In this document: in pieces, positions 54,330-64,000 of the stretch | How the letters are laid out: every line of letters starts with the position of its first letter | How positions within the stretch are numbered: position 1 is the stretch's first letter | Origin: Lepisosteus oculatus | Taxonomy: Eukaryota > Chordata > Actinopteri > Semionotiformes > Lepisosteidae | NCBI RefSeq assembly: GCF_040954835.1 | Contig: NC_090709.1 | Span: forward strand, 46,260,490-46,324,489 | Length of the DNA: 64,000 nucleotides | Reading direction: 5' to 3' | Notes under the pieces: model-generated | Database searches by the model: none | Told to the model about the DNA's origin: nothing | What the model saw: the letters and a program-made list of their open reading frames with translations, nothing else | Program-made: the position numbers and the translations under genes

Positions 54330-54930
54330 TCTGGACTGGACTGGACTGGACTGGACTGGACTGGACTGGACTGGACTGGACTGGAGCTGAGGGACACCAG
54401 ACGGGACTGGACAGGAGCCTAGGGACACCAGACTGGACTGGACCGGAGCTGAGAGACACCAGACTGGACTGGACTGGAGCTGAGGGACCCCAGACTGTGC
54501 TGGACCGAAGCTGAGGGACCCCAGTCTGGACTGAAGCTGAGGGACACCAGACTGTGCTGGACCGAAGCTGAGGGACCCCAGTCTGTGCTGGACCGAAGCT
54601 GAGGGACCCCAGACTGTGCTGGACCGAAGCTGAGGGACCCCAGTCTGGACCGAAGCTGAGGGACACCAGACTGTGCTGGACCGAAGCTGAGGGACCCCAG
54701 ACTGGACTGGACTGGAGCTGAGGGGCCCCAGACTGGACTGGACTGGAGCTGAGGGGCCCCAGACTGGACTGGACTGGAGCTGAGGTTCCCCAGACTGTGC
54801 TGGACCGAAGCTGAGGGACCCCAGTCTGGACCGAAGCTGAGGGACCCCAGTCTGGACTGCACTGGAGCTGAGGGACACCAGACTGGACTGGAGCTGAGAG
54901 ACACCAGACTGGACTGGACTGAAGCTTGTA
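54330..54930 (+). repeat. 3' UTR minisatellite, copy 4
   Basis: A run of about nine GGACT pentamers, then about 18 units of 31-34 bp. Confidence 0.85.
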
Positions 54931-54954
54931 ATTTTTATTCTTTTGTTAAGGATC

Positions 54955-54960
54955 AATAAA
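54955..54960 (+). terminator. Poly(A) signal, copy 4
   Basis: AATAAA after TTTTGTTAAGGATC, followed by an A-rich run. Confidence 0.7.
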
Positions 54961-55016
54961 AAAAAAATTAAAAAAAATCTGTTTAGCTTTTGGTTTTTTC
55001 CCTCCCCCCCCCCAAG

Positions 55017-55445
55017 GCTGCTGCTGGGAGAGGTGTGAGTGGGGCCAGCAGGGGGCGCTCTCACCCTGCGGTCTGTGTGGGTCCTGATGCCCCAGTATAG
55101 TGACGGGGGACACTGGACTGTAAACAGGCGCTGTCCTTCGGATGAGACGTCAAACCGAGGTCCTGACTCTCTGTGGTCATTAACAATCCCGGGGTGTTTC
55201 TGGAGAAGAGTAGGGGTGTTACCCCAGTGTCCTGGCCTGATTCCCCCCCTGGTCTTGACCCATCATGGCCTCCTAATCACCCCCCCCTCTCTGAACTGGC
55301 TCCATCCCTCTGCTCTCCTCCCCACTGAGAGCTGCTGTGTGCTGAGCGGACTGGAGCATCATCCAGGTGGGGGCTGCACACTGGGGGGACTGGAGGGGAT
55401 CCCCCTGACCTGGGAAGAGCTCTGAGTGGAGGGTCCAGACTTATT
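55017..55445 (+). mobile_element. 0.42 kb interspersed repeat
   Basis: Same element as at 17357. Confidence 0.8.
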
Positions 55446-55744
55446 AATTATTATTATTATTCGTGCTGCACTGGGCTCCTGTCCTGGCAGTGAGAGGGGG
55501 ACTCTGTGATTAGTACAGATACGTATGACTATATAATAATACACGATAGAAATGGAACACAGGGTAGCGCTGTAGTCTCTTCGAAACGTTTTGAACTGCC
55601 AGAAGAAGTTTTCACAACCCGGACTCGTGAAGGTACAGGTCTTCTCCCATCGTCCGGAGCAAGGTGTATCGTGTCCTGGTGACTTCTCCCGTTTCGAATG
55701 GAGTTTAATGTTGCGTTTCTACTTTATTAGAGAGAGGCACTGAA

Positions 55745-56035
55745 CATCCTGTGATGGACTGGTGTCCTGTCCAGGGTGTATGAGTCTGTGTGTGTCCTGT
55801 GATGGACTGCTGTCCTGTCCAGGGTGTATGAGTCTGTGTATGTCCTGTGATGGGCTGGTGTCCTGTCCAGGGTGTGTGTGTGTCCTGTGATGGACTGGTG
55901 TCCTGTCCAGGATGTGTGAGTGTGTGTGTGTCCTGTGATGGACTGGTGTCCTGTCCAGGGTGTGTGAGGGTGTGTGTGTCCAGTGATGGACTGCTGTCCT
56001 GTCCAGGGTGTGTGTGTGTCCTGTGATGGACTGGT
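55745..56035 (+). repeat. Intergenic GT-rich minisatellite
   Basis: About six 46 bp units. Confidence 0.9.
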
Positions 56036-56984
56036 GGATCACAATATTAATTCTCCTCCTTGATTCCCTCCTTCATCGCCAGAGTGAAAGCGGAACACGG
56101 CAGTAAAAGCTCAGCCTGCGGGTGGTGGTCCTCTCGGCCACACGGGGGCGCTGTGTCCCCACGGGGGGGTTATGTTCAAGTCCCGCTGGGAATCGCACCG
56201 ACGCGGTGGAGTTCGTGAACGTCCCAGACACCAAGAAAACGAGAGAGAGAGAAAAAAGGTCGTTTTCGGGGTTCAAGAAGCAACCCCGAGATTCAGGGAG
56301 TTTCCCCGCTGAGTTTACTCTGCAGAAAACACGCAGGTTTTATTTTTTCCCGTGCCCCCCCTCACACAGGCCGTTTCTGTAGCGTGAAGTTGTGTTTTTT
56401 TGCGCGGCGGTCGGTGAGGGGCGAAATTGTATTAATTTTTTTCCCACGGTTTGAAACAGAAACAGCCGGGTGGTGTTGTAGAGAGGTCGACGTGCCTGGT
56501 TTTCCTCGTCTGCGAAGCCCGTTTTTTTTGGGGGGGGGGGTCGTGAGGTCCCACGCAGCGCTCGGAAAAGAAAATGCCGTCTCTTTTCCCCGCAGGACGG
56601 GGGGGAACCCGTGTTTTTTGGACGTGGCGTGGCCCAAAATTTCCGCCCTTGGGCGCTAGAGGTGGGTGGAGGTTGGTCTTTCTTTGATTTGGGGGGGGGG
56701 GGGTCTAATTTCACTGAACCAAACCCCACGGAAACCCGTGTTGGACGTGGGGGTGCTGAATGCGCCCTCGACGTGATTTTGTCTTTAAATTCAAGTGCAG
56801 CTTTTGTCACCCTTGGGCCGGAAACAGCTGGACCCGTTTCCCCTGCCTGTCCGAGGTGGCGACTACCGGGGTCGTACAGGGACACCCGGCTGGCCGCCGA
56901 GAGTTGGAAAAATAAAATGTCCACCCAAAAAAAAACAGCAACCGTGAAAAATGTCGGCCATTTTTGTTTCGCGGCCGAGCCGTG

Positions 56985-57218
56985 AGCGCGTCGGGGGCGA
57001 CGTCACGGTGGCGTCACAATGAGCCGCCTGACGTCACAGAGCGGCGGATTCTAGCGGGGGGCGGCGCCGGAGCCCCATGAGCTCAGAGGAGTGAAGAGAG
57101 AAGAGGAGGAAAGCGCTATATAGTCTTTTCTAAACACGTGTTTCTTCCAATAAAGTTACTTCGACTTAGATCGTTAGTTTCATCTTCAGAATCGCTTTTC
57201 AGAATCCCCGTGAAATCG
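56985..57218 (+). promoter_or_regulatory. Promoter and noncoding exon 1, copy 5
   Basis: Long form, closest to copy 1: CGACGTCAC at 57000, TGACGTCA at about 57029, TATATAG at 57117-57123 and donor AAATCG|GTAAGT after 57218. Confidence 0.65.
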
Positions 57219-57329
57219 GTAAGTCAGTCAAAAGTGCCGCTGGTGAGAAATAACAAAATAAGTGGAGAAATAATAATACGTTTTTTTTACCGTTACTCAA
57301 CTCTTATGGGTGTGATCGTGCTGTAAAAA

Positions 57330-57575
57330 GATATTGAGAGGAGGTGCACCTCTACACACAGAGTGGTGGGGGTGGGGAACAAAGCCAATACCCTGGCTTC
57401 TCTCCAGACACAGCTGGGTGAGCTCCTCCAGTCAGGACAGGAGGCTCTACTGTACACAGAGAGTGGCGGGGGTGCGGAACAAAGCTGATACCCTGGCTTC
57501 TCTCAGGACACAGCTGGGTGAGGTCCTCCAGTCAGGACAGGAGGCTCTTCTGTACACAGAGGAGGGCGGGGGTGG
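57330..57575 (+). repeat. Intron 1 repeat cluster, copy 5
   Basis: Two to three 110 bp units of the GGAACAA-type repeat. Confidence 0.8.
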
Positions 57576-57648
57576 GGAACAAGCCGCCCAGCTGTGTGGC
57601 TCCGCCCCCTCCCCTCCCCTCTGTGACTCTGCTTGTCTCGGCAGGACG

Positions 57649-60600
57649 ATGGACCGACAGAGATGCCTCACGGCCGTGCGCGGTCGCAGCAGGACCCGGG
57701 CCCGGCGAGGCGTCGTAAGTCCACCCCTCCCGCCCACCATCCAGCGTCCAGCGTCCAGCCCTCCTCCGACTGGCCTCTCCGCCCCCAGCAGCGCTCGCTG
57801 TATTATAATAATAATAATAATAAACTTCACTGATAGAGCACCTTTCATACACATAGCAGCGCAAAGTGCTTGACAGACCAGGTCTCACGGTAACACCTCC
57901 AGACGAGGAGAGACACTTCCAGTGGTGATCTTGACTGAGGACACGCCTCGGCTCAAGAGACAGGGTCTCAGGTCCATTATAGCCTTCTGAGAGCACAGAT
58001 TGCCTCTGAACGTCCCAGACTCTTACTGGACACACTGTAGAGACTCACCTGTCCAGACTCTCACTGGACACACTGTACACACTCACCTGTCCACACTCTC
58101 ACTGGACACACTGTACACACTCACCTGTCCACACTCTCACCGGACACACTGTAGAGACTGCCCAAGGCCCCTAGTCTCGACACGACTGGGCTGGGCTATG
58201 TGGTCAGAGCTGTCTCGGAGATGGGCTGTTTGGCGTCTTCACAGGTCACACCGGTCAGGCCGAACCCGGACTGGCAGCGGGAGAGGTCCCGGCCCAAGTC
58301 CCGGTGCTTTTCCGTAAGTCTGACCCGATCGCCATCCGCGAGACTGGACCGGCCGCCCTGTGGTGGGCCCGGTGCCCCACATCTACCCTACAGCTCCCCC
58401 CACTGACCCCTAAACTCCCGATACCCTACAGCTCCCCACACTGACCCCTAAACTCCCGATACCCTACAGCTCCCCACACTGACCCCTAAACTCCCGATAC
58501 CCTACAGCTCTCCACTCTGACCCCTAAACTCCTGATACCCTACAGCCCCCCACACTGACCCCTAAACTCCCGATACCCTACAGCTCCCCACACTGACCCC
58601 TAAACTCCCGATACCCTACAGCTCCCCACTCTGACCCCCACAGTCCTGATGGCCGAGAGGTCTCTGCTTGCTGTAGTGATTGAGTGAGCTCTGTGGACCT
58701 GACCTCTGTCTTGTGTCCTCGTTTCCAGCGTCTCCTAGTGGTCCGGCATTTCACACGACCTGAAGGTGAGATCTGGGGAGGAGACAGAGCACCCCCTAAC
58801 ACCCCTGAGCTGGGTTACAGGGTAAGACAGCTTCTTACTGTTGGACACACCTGTCCACACTCTTACTGGACACACTGGACACACTCGCCTGTCCGGACTC
58901 TTACTGGACACACTGGACACACTCACCTGTCCGGACTCTTACTGGACACACTGGACACACTCGCCTGTCCAGACTCTTACTGGACACACTGGACACACTC
59001 GCCTGTCCAGACTCTTACTGGACACACTGTACACACTCACCTGTCCACACTCTCACTGGACACACTGTACACACTCACCTGTCCAGGCGTAATCTCTGCT
59101 CCTCATCCCCCCTGCGTTGTGTCTCCCCCTCTCCCCGCTGGACAGAATCCTGTGGTGTCTTCGTGTCTCCCCGAGCTCGTCCAGAAGCTGGAGAGGGCGG
59201 CCGAGCTGCAGCTGGAGCTCCCGGGGTCACCCGGCTCGTCCCGCTCGAGCTCGCCCGACTCGTTCCGCTCGGTGTCCCCCCCCTCCTCGCCCGAGAGCCC
59301 CCTCCGCTCCCCGCCCCCGGCCCCCCCCTCCGGCACCCTCCGGCCCCTGACCGCCCCGCCCCGCCGCCCCCCCTTCCTCGCCGCCATGCCCCTCGAGCCC
59401 CCCCTGCTGCCCGGGGCGGTGCCCCTGCCCCTGCCCCCACCCGTCCTGCCCCCCATCGCCCGCCCGGCCCCGCCAGGCCCCGCCTGGGGCTCCCCGGTGG
59501 GGAGGGCAAGGAGAGAGGCGGAGATGTCTGACGAGGCAAGTGGGGCAGAGTCTGTCCGCCCATCTGTCCTTCTGTCCGTCTATCCTTCAGTCCATCTGTC
59601 CCTCTGTCCATCTGTCCTTTTCTCTGTCCTGTCCTTCTGTCCTTTTCTCTGTCCTTCTGTCCTTCTGTCTTTCTGTTCTTTTCTCTGTCCTTCTGTCCAT
59701 CTGTCTTTCTGTCTTTTTCTGTCTTTCTATCCATCACTCTATCTATCCTTTTCTCTGTCCATCTGTCCTTCTGTCCATCTGTCTTTCTGTCCTTTTCTGT
59801 CTTTCTGTCCTTTTCTCTGTCTTTTTGTCCATCTGTACTTCTCTCTTTCTGTCTTTCTGTCCTTCTGTCTGAGTCTCTCTTTTTCTCTGTGTCTGTCCCT
59901 CTCTCCCTGTCTCTCTCCCTGTGTCTTTCCATGTCTCCCTGCTCTCTGTCTGTCCTGCGTTGTCCCAGCTGGGTCTGTCTCCCTGTGTCTCTCCGTGTGT
60001 CCCCCTGCTCTCTGTCTGTCCTGCGTCGTCCCAGCCGGGTCTCTCTCCCTGTGTCTCTCCGTGTGTCTCCCTGCCTGTCTCTCTGTCTGTCCTGCGTTGT
60101 CCCAGCTAGGTCTCCCTCCCTCCTCTCTCTCTCCGTGTGTCTCCCTGCTCTCTGTCTGTCCTGCGTTGTCCCAGCTGGGTCTCTCTCCCTGTGTCTCTCC
60201 GTGTGTCTCCCTGCTCTCTGTCTGTCCTGCGTTGTCCCAGCTAGGTCTCCCTCCCTCCTCTCTCTCTCCGTGTGTCTCCCTGCTCTCTGTATGTCCTGCG
60301 TTGTCCCAGCTGGGTCTCTCTCCCTGTGTCTCTCCGTGTGTCTCCCTGTCTGTCTCTCTGTCTGTCCTGCGTTGTCCCAGCTGGGCCTGTCTCCTCTGCT
60401 CTCTGACTTCAGCTCTGTTCGCCGATGTCCCGCCAGCCCGTCTCTCTCTCAGCCTGTCTCTTGACTTGCAGGATGAAGAGGAGGTGGAGACAGCTTTTCC
60501 GGCAGGAGAGAGGAAGGAGGTCAGTGCTGGTCCCACCCTGCCCCCTGTCCTGTCTGTGGTGGAGTTTTGCCGTCTTGTCTGTCCCTGGGTCTCAGTGTCT

Positions 60601-61464
60601 CTCTCTCTTTCAGCCCTGTCTGTCAGTGTCTCTCTCGTCCTGCTGTCTGCCTGTCCCTGCCTCTCTGTCTCTCTCTCTTTCAGCCCTGTCTGTCAGTGTC
60701 TCTCTCCTCCTCCTCTCTGTCCTCAGTGTGTCTCTCTCCTCCTCTCTGTCCTGTGGTTTCCAGTGGGTCAGTATTAGTGGGCTACACCCAGGCTCACTCA
60801 CTGCGAGTGTGATCTCAGCAGAGTCTCTGTGCTCTTGGGACACTTGACTCACCTGTCTCTCTCTTTCTCTCCCTGTGCTGTCCCTCTCCTGCCCCCTCTC
60901 TCCCTCTTTGGACTCCAGCTGGAGGAGGTCCAATCACCACCTCCTGTGAGACAGAAGAAAAAGAAGGTGGGTAATGCTCTGATCCTCTCTTTACTCCTGT
61001 CCAGTGTCCAGTCAGTGTGTGTGTATGAACCCCTCTCTCTCTCAGTGTAGTGTTCATGTACTGGAGTGTCCAGTCAGTGTGTCTGTATGAACCCCTCTCT
61101 CTCTCAGTGCAGTGTTCATGTACTGGATTTTCCAGTCAGTGTGTCTGTATGAACCCCTCTCTCTCTCAGTGCAGTGTTCATGTACTGGAGTGTCCAGTCA
61201 GTGTGTCTGTATGAACCCCTCTCTCTCTCAGTGCAGTGTTCATGTACTGGAGTGTCCAGTCCGACTCTTAACGTGACTCTCCTGTCTCTGCTTCAGAAGC
61301 GCCGATGCGTCTTTTTGATGTCCCTGAGCTGCGTGTCGGTGGAGACAGAAGATCAGGACGAGCCGATGGAGGTGGCGGAGACCGTAGCTCAGGAGAGGAA
61401 GAGCGAGGGAGAGGAGGAGCTGGCTGCCGGGAAGGACAAGAGGAGGAAGAGGAGGTGCAGGTGA
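57649..61464 (+). CDS. Array gene copy 5, intact reference copy
   Basis: Exons: 2, 57649-57714; 3, 58245-58313; 4, 58729-58821; 5, 59146-59535; 6, 60472-60519; 7, 60919-60966; 8, 61297-61464. Lengths are 66, 69, 93, 390, 48, 48 and 168 bases, all phase 0, giving 293 residues plus stop. Exon 5 ends at GAG|GCAAGT. The protein starts MDRQRCLTAVRGRSRT and ends GKDKRRKRRCR. It has two basic candidate nuclear signals (RQKKKK and the C-terminus), an acidic patch (DEEEVET) and a central region of about 100 residues dominated by Pro and Ser. Exon 8 begins KRRCVFLMSLSC as in copy 1, against KRW...LNSLSC in copies 0, 3 and 4. No known family is recognised. It is the best copy for searches. Poly(A) signal AATAAA 62329-62334. 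Confidence 0.78.
58020..58150 (+). repeat. Intron 2 minisatellite, copy 5
   Basis: About four 30 bp units. Confidence 0.9.
58378..58640 (+). repeat. Intron 3 minisatellite, copy 5
   Basis: About seven 37 bp units. Confidence 0.95.
58850..59085 (+). repeat. Intron 4 minisatellite, copy 5
   Basis: About seven 30 bp units. Confidence 0.95.
59545..60390 (+). repeat. Intron 5 microsatellite/minisatellite, copy 5
   Basis: TGTC tract and about seven 66 bp units, alternating between two subtypes (GCTGGGTCTCTCTCCCTGTG and GCTAGGTCTCCCTCCCTCCT). Confidence 0.9.
61012..61265 (+). repeat. Intron 7 minisatellite, copy 5
   Basis: About four 62 bp units. Confidence 0.9.
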
Positions 61465-61619
61465 GCAGACAGGGGGGCGCCGCCCGGTCATGTCTGTGAT
61501 TCAAGGAGGAGTCTCCTCTTGCTGTTTGATGTCATGGTGACGTCTGTGTCTATGTCCCTCACACCTGCAATAACAATATTCTTTCCAGGTTCCTTTCCTG
61601 GTTCTGTGCCTGCTAACAT

Positions 61620-62310
61620 CTGGACTGGACTGGAGCTGAGGGACACCAGACGACTGGACTGGAGCCTAGGGACACCAGACTGGACTGGACCGGAGCTGAG
61701 AGGCACTAGACTGGACTGGAGCTGAGGGACACCAGACTGTGCTGGACCGAAGCTGAGGGACCCCAGTCTGGACTGAAGCTGAGGGACCCCAGACTGTGCT
61801 GGACCGAAGCTGAGGGACCCCAGTCTGTGCTGGACCGAAGCTGAGGGACCCCAGTCTGTGCTGGACTGAAGCTGAGAGACCCCAGACTGTGCTGGTCTGA
61901 AGCTGAGGGACCCCAGACTGGACTGCACTGGAGCTGAGGGACACCAGACTGGACTGGACTGGAGCTGAGGGGCCCCAGACTGGACTAGACTGGAGCTGAG
62001 GGGCCCCAGACTGGACTAGACTGGAGCTGAGAGGCCCCACACTGGATTGGACTGAAGCTGAGGGACCTCAGGCTGTGCTGTACCGAAGCTTAGGGACCCC
62101 AGTCTGGACCGAAGCTGAGGGACCCCAGTCTGGACCGAAGCTGAGGGACCCCAGACTGTGCTGGACCGAAGCTTAGGGACCCCAGTCTGGACCGAAGCTG
62201 AGGGACCCCAGTCTGTGCTGGACCGAAGCTGAGGGACCCCAGACTGTGCTGGACCGATGCTGAGGGACCCCAGTCTGGACTGAAGCTGAGGGACCCCAGT
62301 CTGGACTGAT
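61620..62310 (+). repeat. 3' UTR minisatellite, copy 5
   Basis: About 21 units of 31-34 bp with a very short pentamer run. Confidence 0.85.
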
Positions 62311-62328
62311 GACCTTTTGTTAAGCATC

Positions 62329-62334
62329 AATAAA
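62329..62334 (+). terminator. Poly(A) signal, copy 5
   Basis: AATAAA in the shared TTAAGCATC context. Confidence 0.7.
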
Positions 62335-62393
62335 TTTTTAAAAAAAAAAATCTGTTTAGCTTTTGGTTTTTTCCCTCCCCCCCCCCCCTAAGG

Positions 62394-62825
62394 TTGCTGC
62401 TGGGAGAGGTGTGAGTGGGGCCTGCAGGGGGCGCTCTCACCCTGCGGTCTGTGTGGGTCCTGATGCCCCAGTATAGTGACGGGGGACACTGGACTGTAAA
62501 CAGGCGCCGTCCTTCGGATGAGACGTCAAACCGAGGTCCTGACTCTCTGTGCTCATTAACAATCCCGGGGTGTTTCTGGAGAAGAGTAGGGGTGTTACCC
62601 CAGTGTCCTGGCCTGATTCCCCCCCCTGGTCTTGACCCATCATGGCCTCCTTATCACCCCCCCTCTCTGAACTGGCTCCATCCCTCTGCTCTCCTCCCCA
62701 CTGAGAGCTGCTGTGTGCTGAGCGGACTGGAGCATCATCCAGGTGGGGGCTGCACACTGGGGGGGCTGGAGGGGATCCCCCTGACCTGGGAAGAGCTCTG
62801 AGTGGAGGGTCCAGACTTATTAATT
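62394..62825 (+). mobile_element. 0.42 kb interspersed repeat
   Basis: Same element as at 17357. Confidence 0.8.
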
Positions 62826-63119
62826 ATTATTATTATTCGTGCTGCACTGGGCTCCTGTCCTGGCAGTGAGAGGGGGACTCTGTGATCAGTACAGATACTT
62901 ATGACTGTATAATAATACATGATAGAAATTGAAAACAGGGTAGCGCTGTAGTCTCTTCGAAACGTTTTGAACTGCCAGAAGAAGTTTTCACAACCCGGAC
63001 TCGTGAAGGTACAGGTCTTCTCCCATCGTCCGGAGCAAGGTGTATGGTGTCCTGGTGATTTCTCCCGTTTCGAACGGAGTTTAATGTCACGTTTCTACTT
63101 TATTAGAGAGAGGCACTGA

Positions 63120-64000
63120 ACATCCTGTGATAGACTACTGTCCTGTGAGGGACTGGTGTCCTGTCCAGGGAGTGTGAGTGAGTGTCTGTGTGTCCTGTGA
63201 TGGTCTGGTGTCCTGTCCAGGGTGTGTGAGTGTGTGTGTCTGTGTGTCCTGTGAGGGACTGGTGTCCTATCCAGGTTGTGTGTGTGTGTCCTGTGAGGGA
63301 CTGGTGTCCTGTCCAGGGTGTGTGAGTGAGTGTGTGTGTGTGTCCTGTGAGGGACTGGTGTCCTATCCAGGGTGTGTGTGTGTCCTGTGATGGACTGGTG
63401 TCCTGTCCAGGGTGTTTGAGTGAGTGTGTGTGTGTCCTGTGATGGACTGGTGTCCTGTCCAGGGTGTGTGAGTGTGTGTGTCTGTGTGTCCTGTGATGGA
63501 CTGGTGTCCTATCCAGGGTGTGTGTGTGTCCTGTGATGGACTGGTGTCCTGTCCAGGGTGTGTGAGTGTGTGTGTCTGTGTGTCCTGTGATGGACTGGTG
63601 TCCTATCCAGGGTGTGTGTGTGTCCTGTGAGGGACTGGTGTCCTGTCCAGGGTGTGTGAGTGTGTGTGTGTGTGTGTGTCTTGTGATGGACTGGTGTCCT
63701 ATCCAGGGTGTGTGTGTGTCCTGTGATGGACTGGTGTCCTGTCCAGGGAGTGTGTGTGTCCTGTGATGGACTGGTGTCCTGTCCAGGGAGTGTGAGTGAG
63801 TGTCTGTGTGTCCTGTGATGGTCTGGTGTCCTGTCCAGGGTGTGTGAGTGTGTGTGTCTGTGTGTCCTGTGAGGGACTGGTGTCCTATCCAGGTTGTGTG
63901 TGTGTGTCCTGTGAGGGACTGGTGTCCTGTCCAGGGTGTGTGAGTGAGTGTGTGTGTGTGTCCTGTGAGGGACTGGTGTCCTATCCAGGGTGTGTGTGTG
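63120..64000 (+). repeat. Intergenic GT-rich minisatellite, expanded, runs off window
   Basis: At least 18 units of the 46 bp repeat. Two larger blocks (about 63120-63360 and 63760-64000) repeat each other, so higher-order duplication is in progress. A further gene copy probably follows. Confidence 0.9.

Noticed and set aside
58684-60777. A 697-codon open frame across copy 5
   Set aside because: It runs through exon 4, intron 4 repeat, exon 5 and the TGTC-rich intron 5. The stretch is open because the repeats lack stops, and the splice sites of the exons within it are conserved in all copies.

Overview
The window is vertebrate nuclear DNA, most likely from a ray-finned fish. The signs are GT-AG introns with long noncoding spacers, pol III type tRNA genes including one intron-bearing tRNA-Tyr body, fragments of non-LTR retrotransposons and short interspersed repeats, and very heavy minisatellite content. 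A non-teleost fish such as a gar, bowfin or sturgeon is a guess from the look of the repeats and is not proven. There are no bacterial features.

Region 1 (1-12,030) is AT-rich and holds a loose, decaying tRNA cluster. One clean tRNA-Leu(TAA) sits among Val, Phe, Asp, His, Tyr and Trp-like genes that nearly all carry a lesion at an invariant position, plus Ile, Glu, Asp and Val fragments. A 0.6 kb inverted duplication containing a tRNA-Val (4143-4728 and 10542-11228) encloses a broken Tx1/L1-like LINE (8004-10541). The LINE keeps a CCHC knuckle and a complete-looking APE endonuclease. It is interrupted by a 307 bp solo-LTR-like insertion with a 5 bp target duplication, and it is cut off at the start of the reverse transcriptase by the right arm of the inverted duplication.

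Region 2 (12,030-15,840) consists of two unrelated minisatellites (units about 65 and 57 bp), then the C-terminal end of another LINE.

Region 3 (15,840-64,000) is the main subject. It is a tandem array, all on the + strand, of a gene I do not recognise: six copies or partial copies, with a seventh unit probably beginning at the right edge. I reconstruct each full copy as a CRE/TATA promoter, a noncoding exon 1 and seven coding exons, all in phase 0. The product would be a nuclear-looking protein of about 293 residues with a basic N-terminus, a Pro/Ser-rich middle and a Lys/Arg-rich C-terminus. Exon 5 ends in a GC donor. Introns 2-5 and 7, the 3' UTR and the intergenic spacer carry characteristic minisatellites that differ in copy number between gene copies; introns 2 and 4 share one unit. 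Copies 4 and 5 look intact. Copy 3 lacks exons 3-4 but stays in frame. Copy 1 has lost the end of exon 5 with its donor. Copy 2 has a nonsense codon and lacks exons 7-8. Copy 0 retains only exons 7-8.

Region 4 (27,340-34,600) interrupts the array between copies 1 and 2 with about 7 kb of mostly single-copy DNA: a CpG-rich promoter-like segment, two exon-like segments beginning alike, a 90 bp (30-codon) tandem repeat and a 418 bp direct duplication carrying a short conserved ORF. All exon models rest on splice-site reading and comparison between copies inside the window. No search or transcript data was available.
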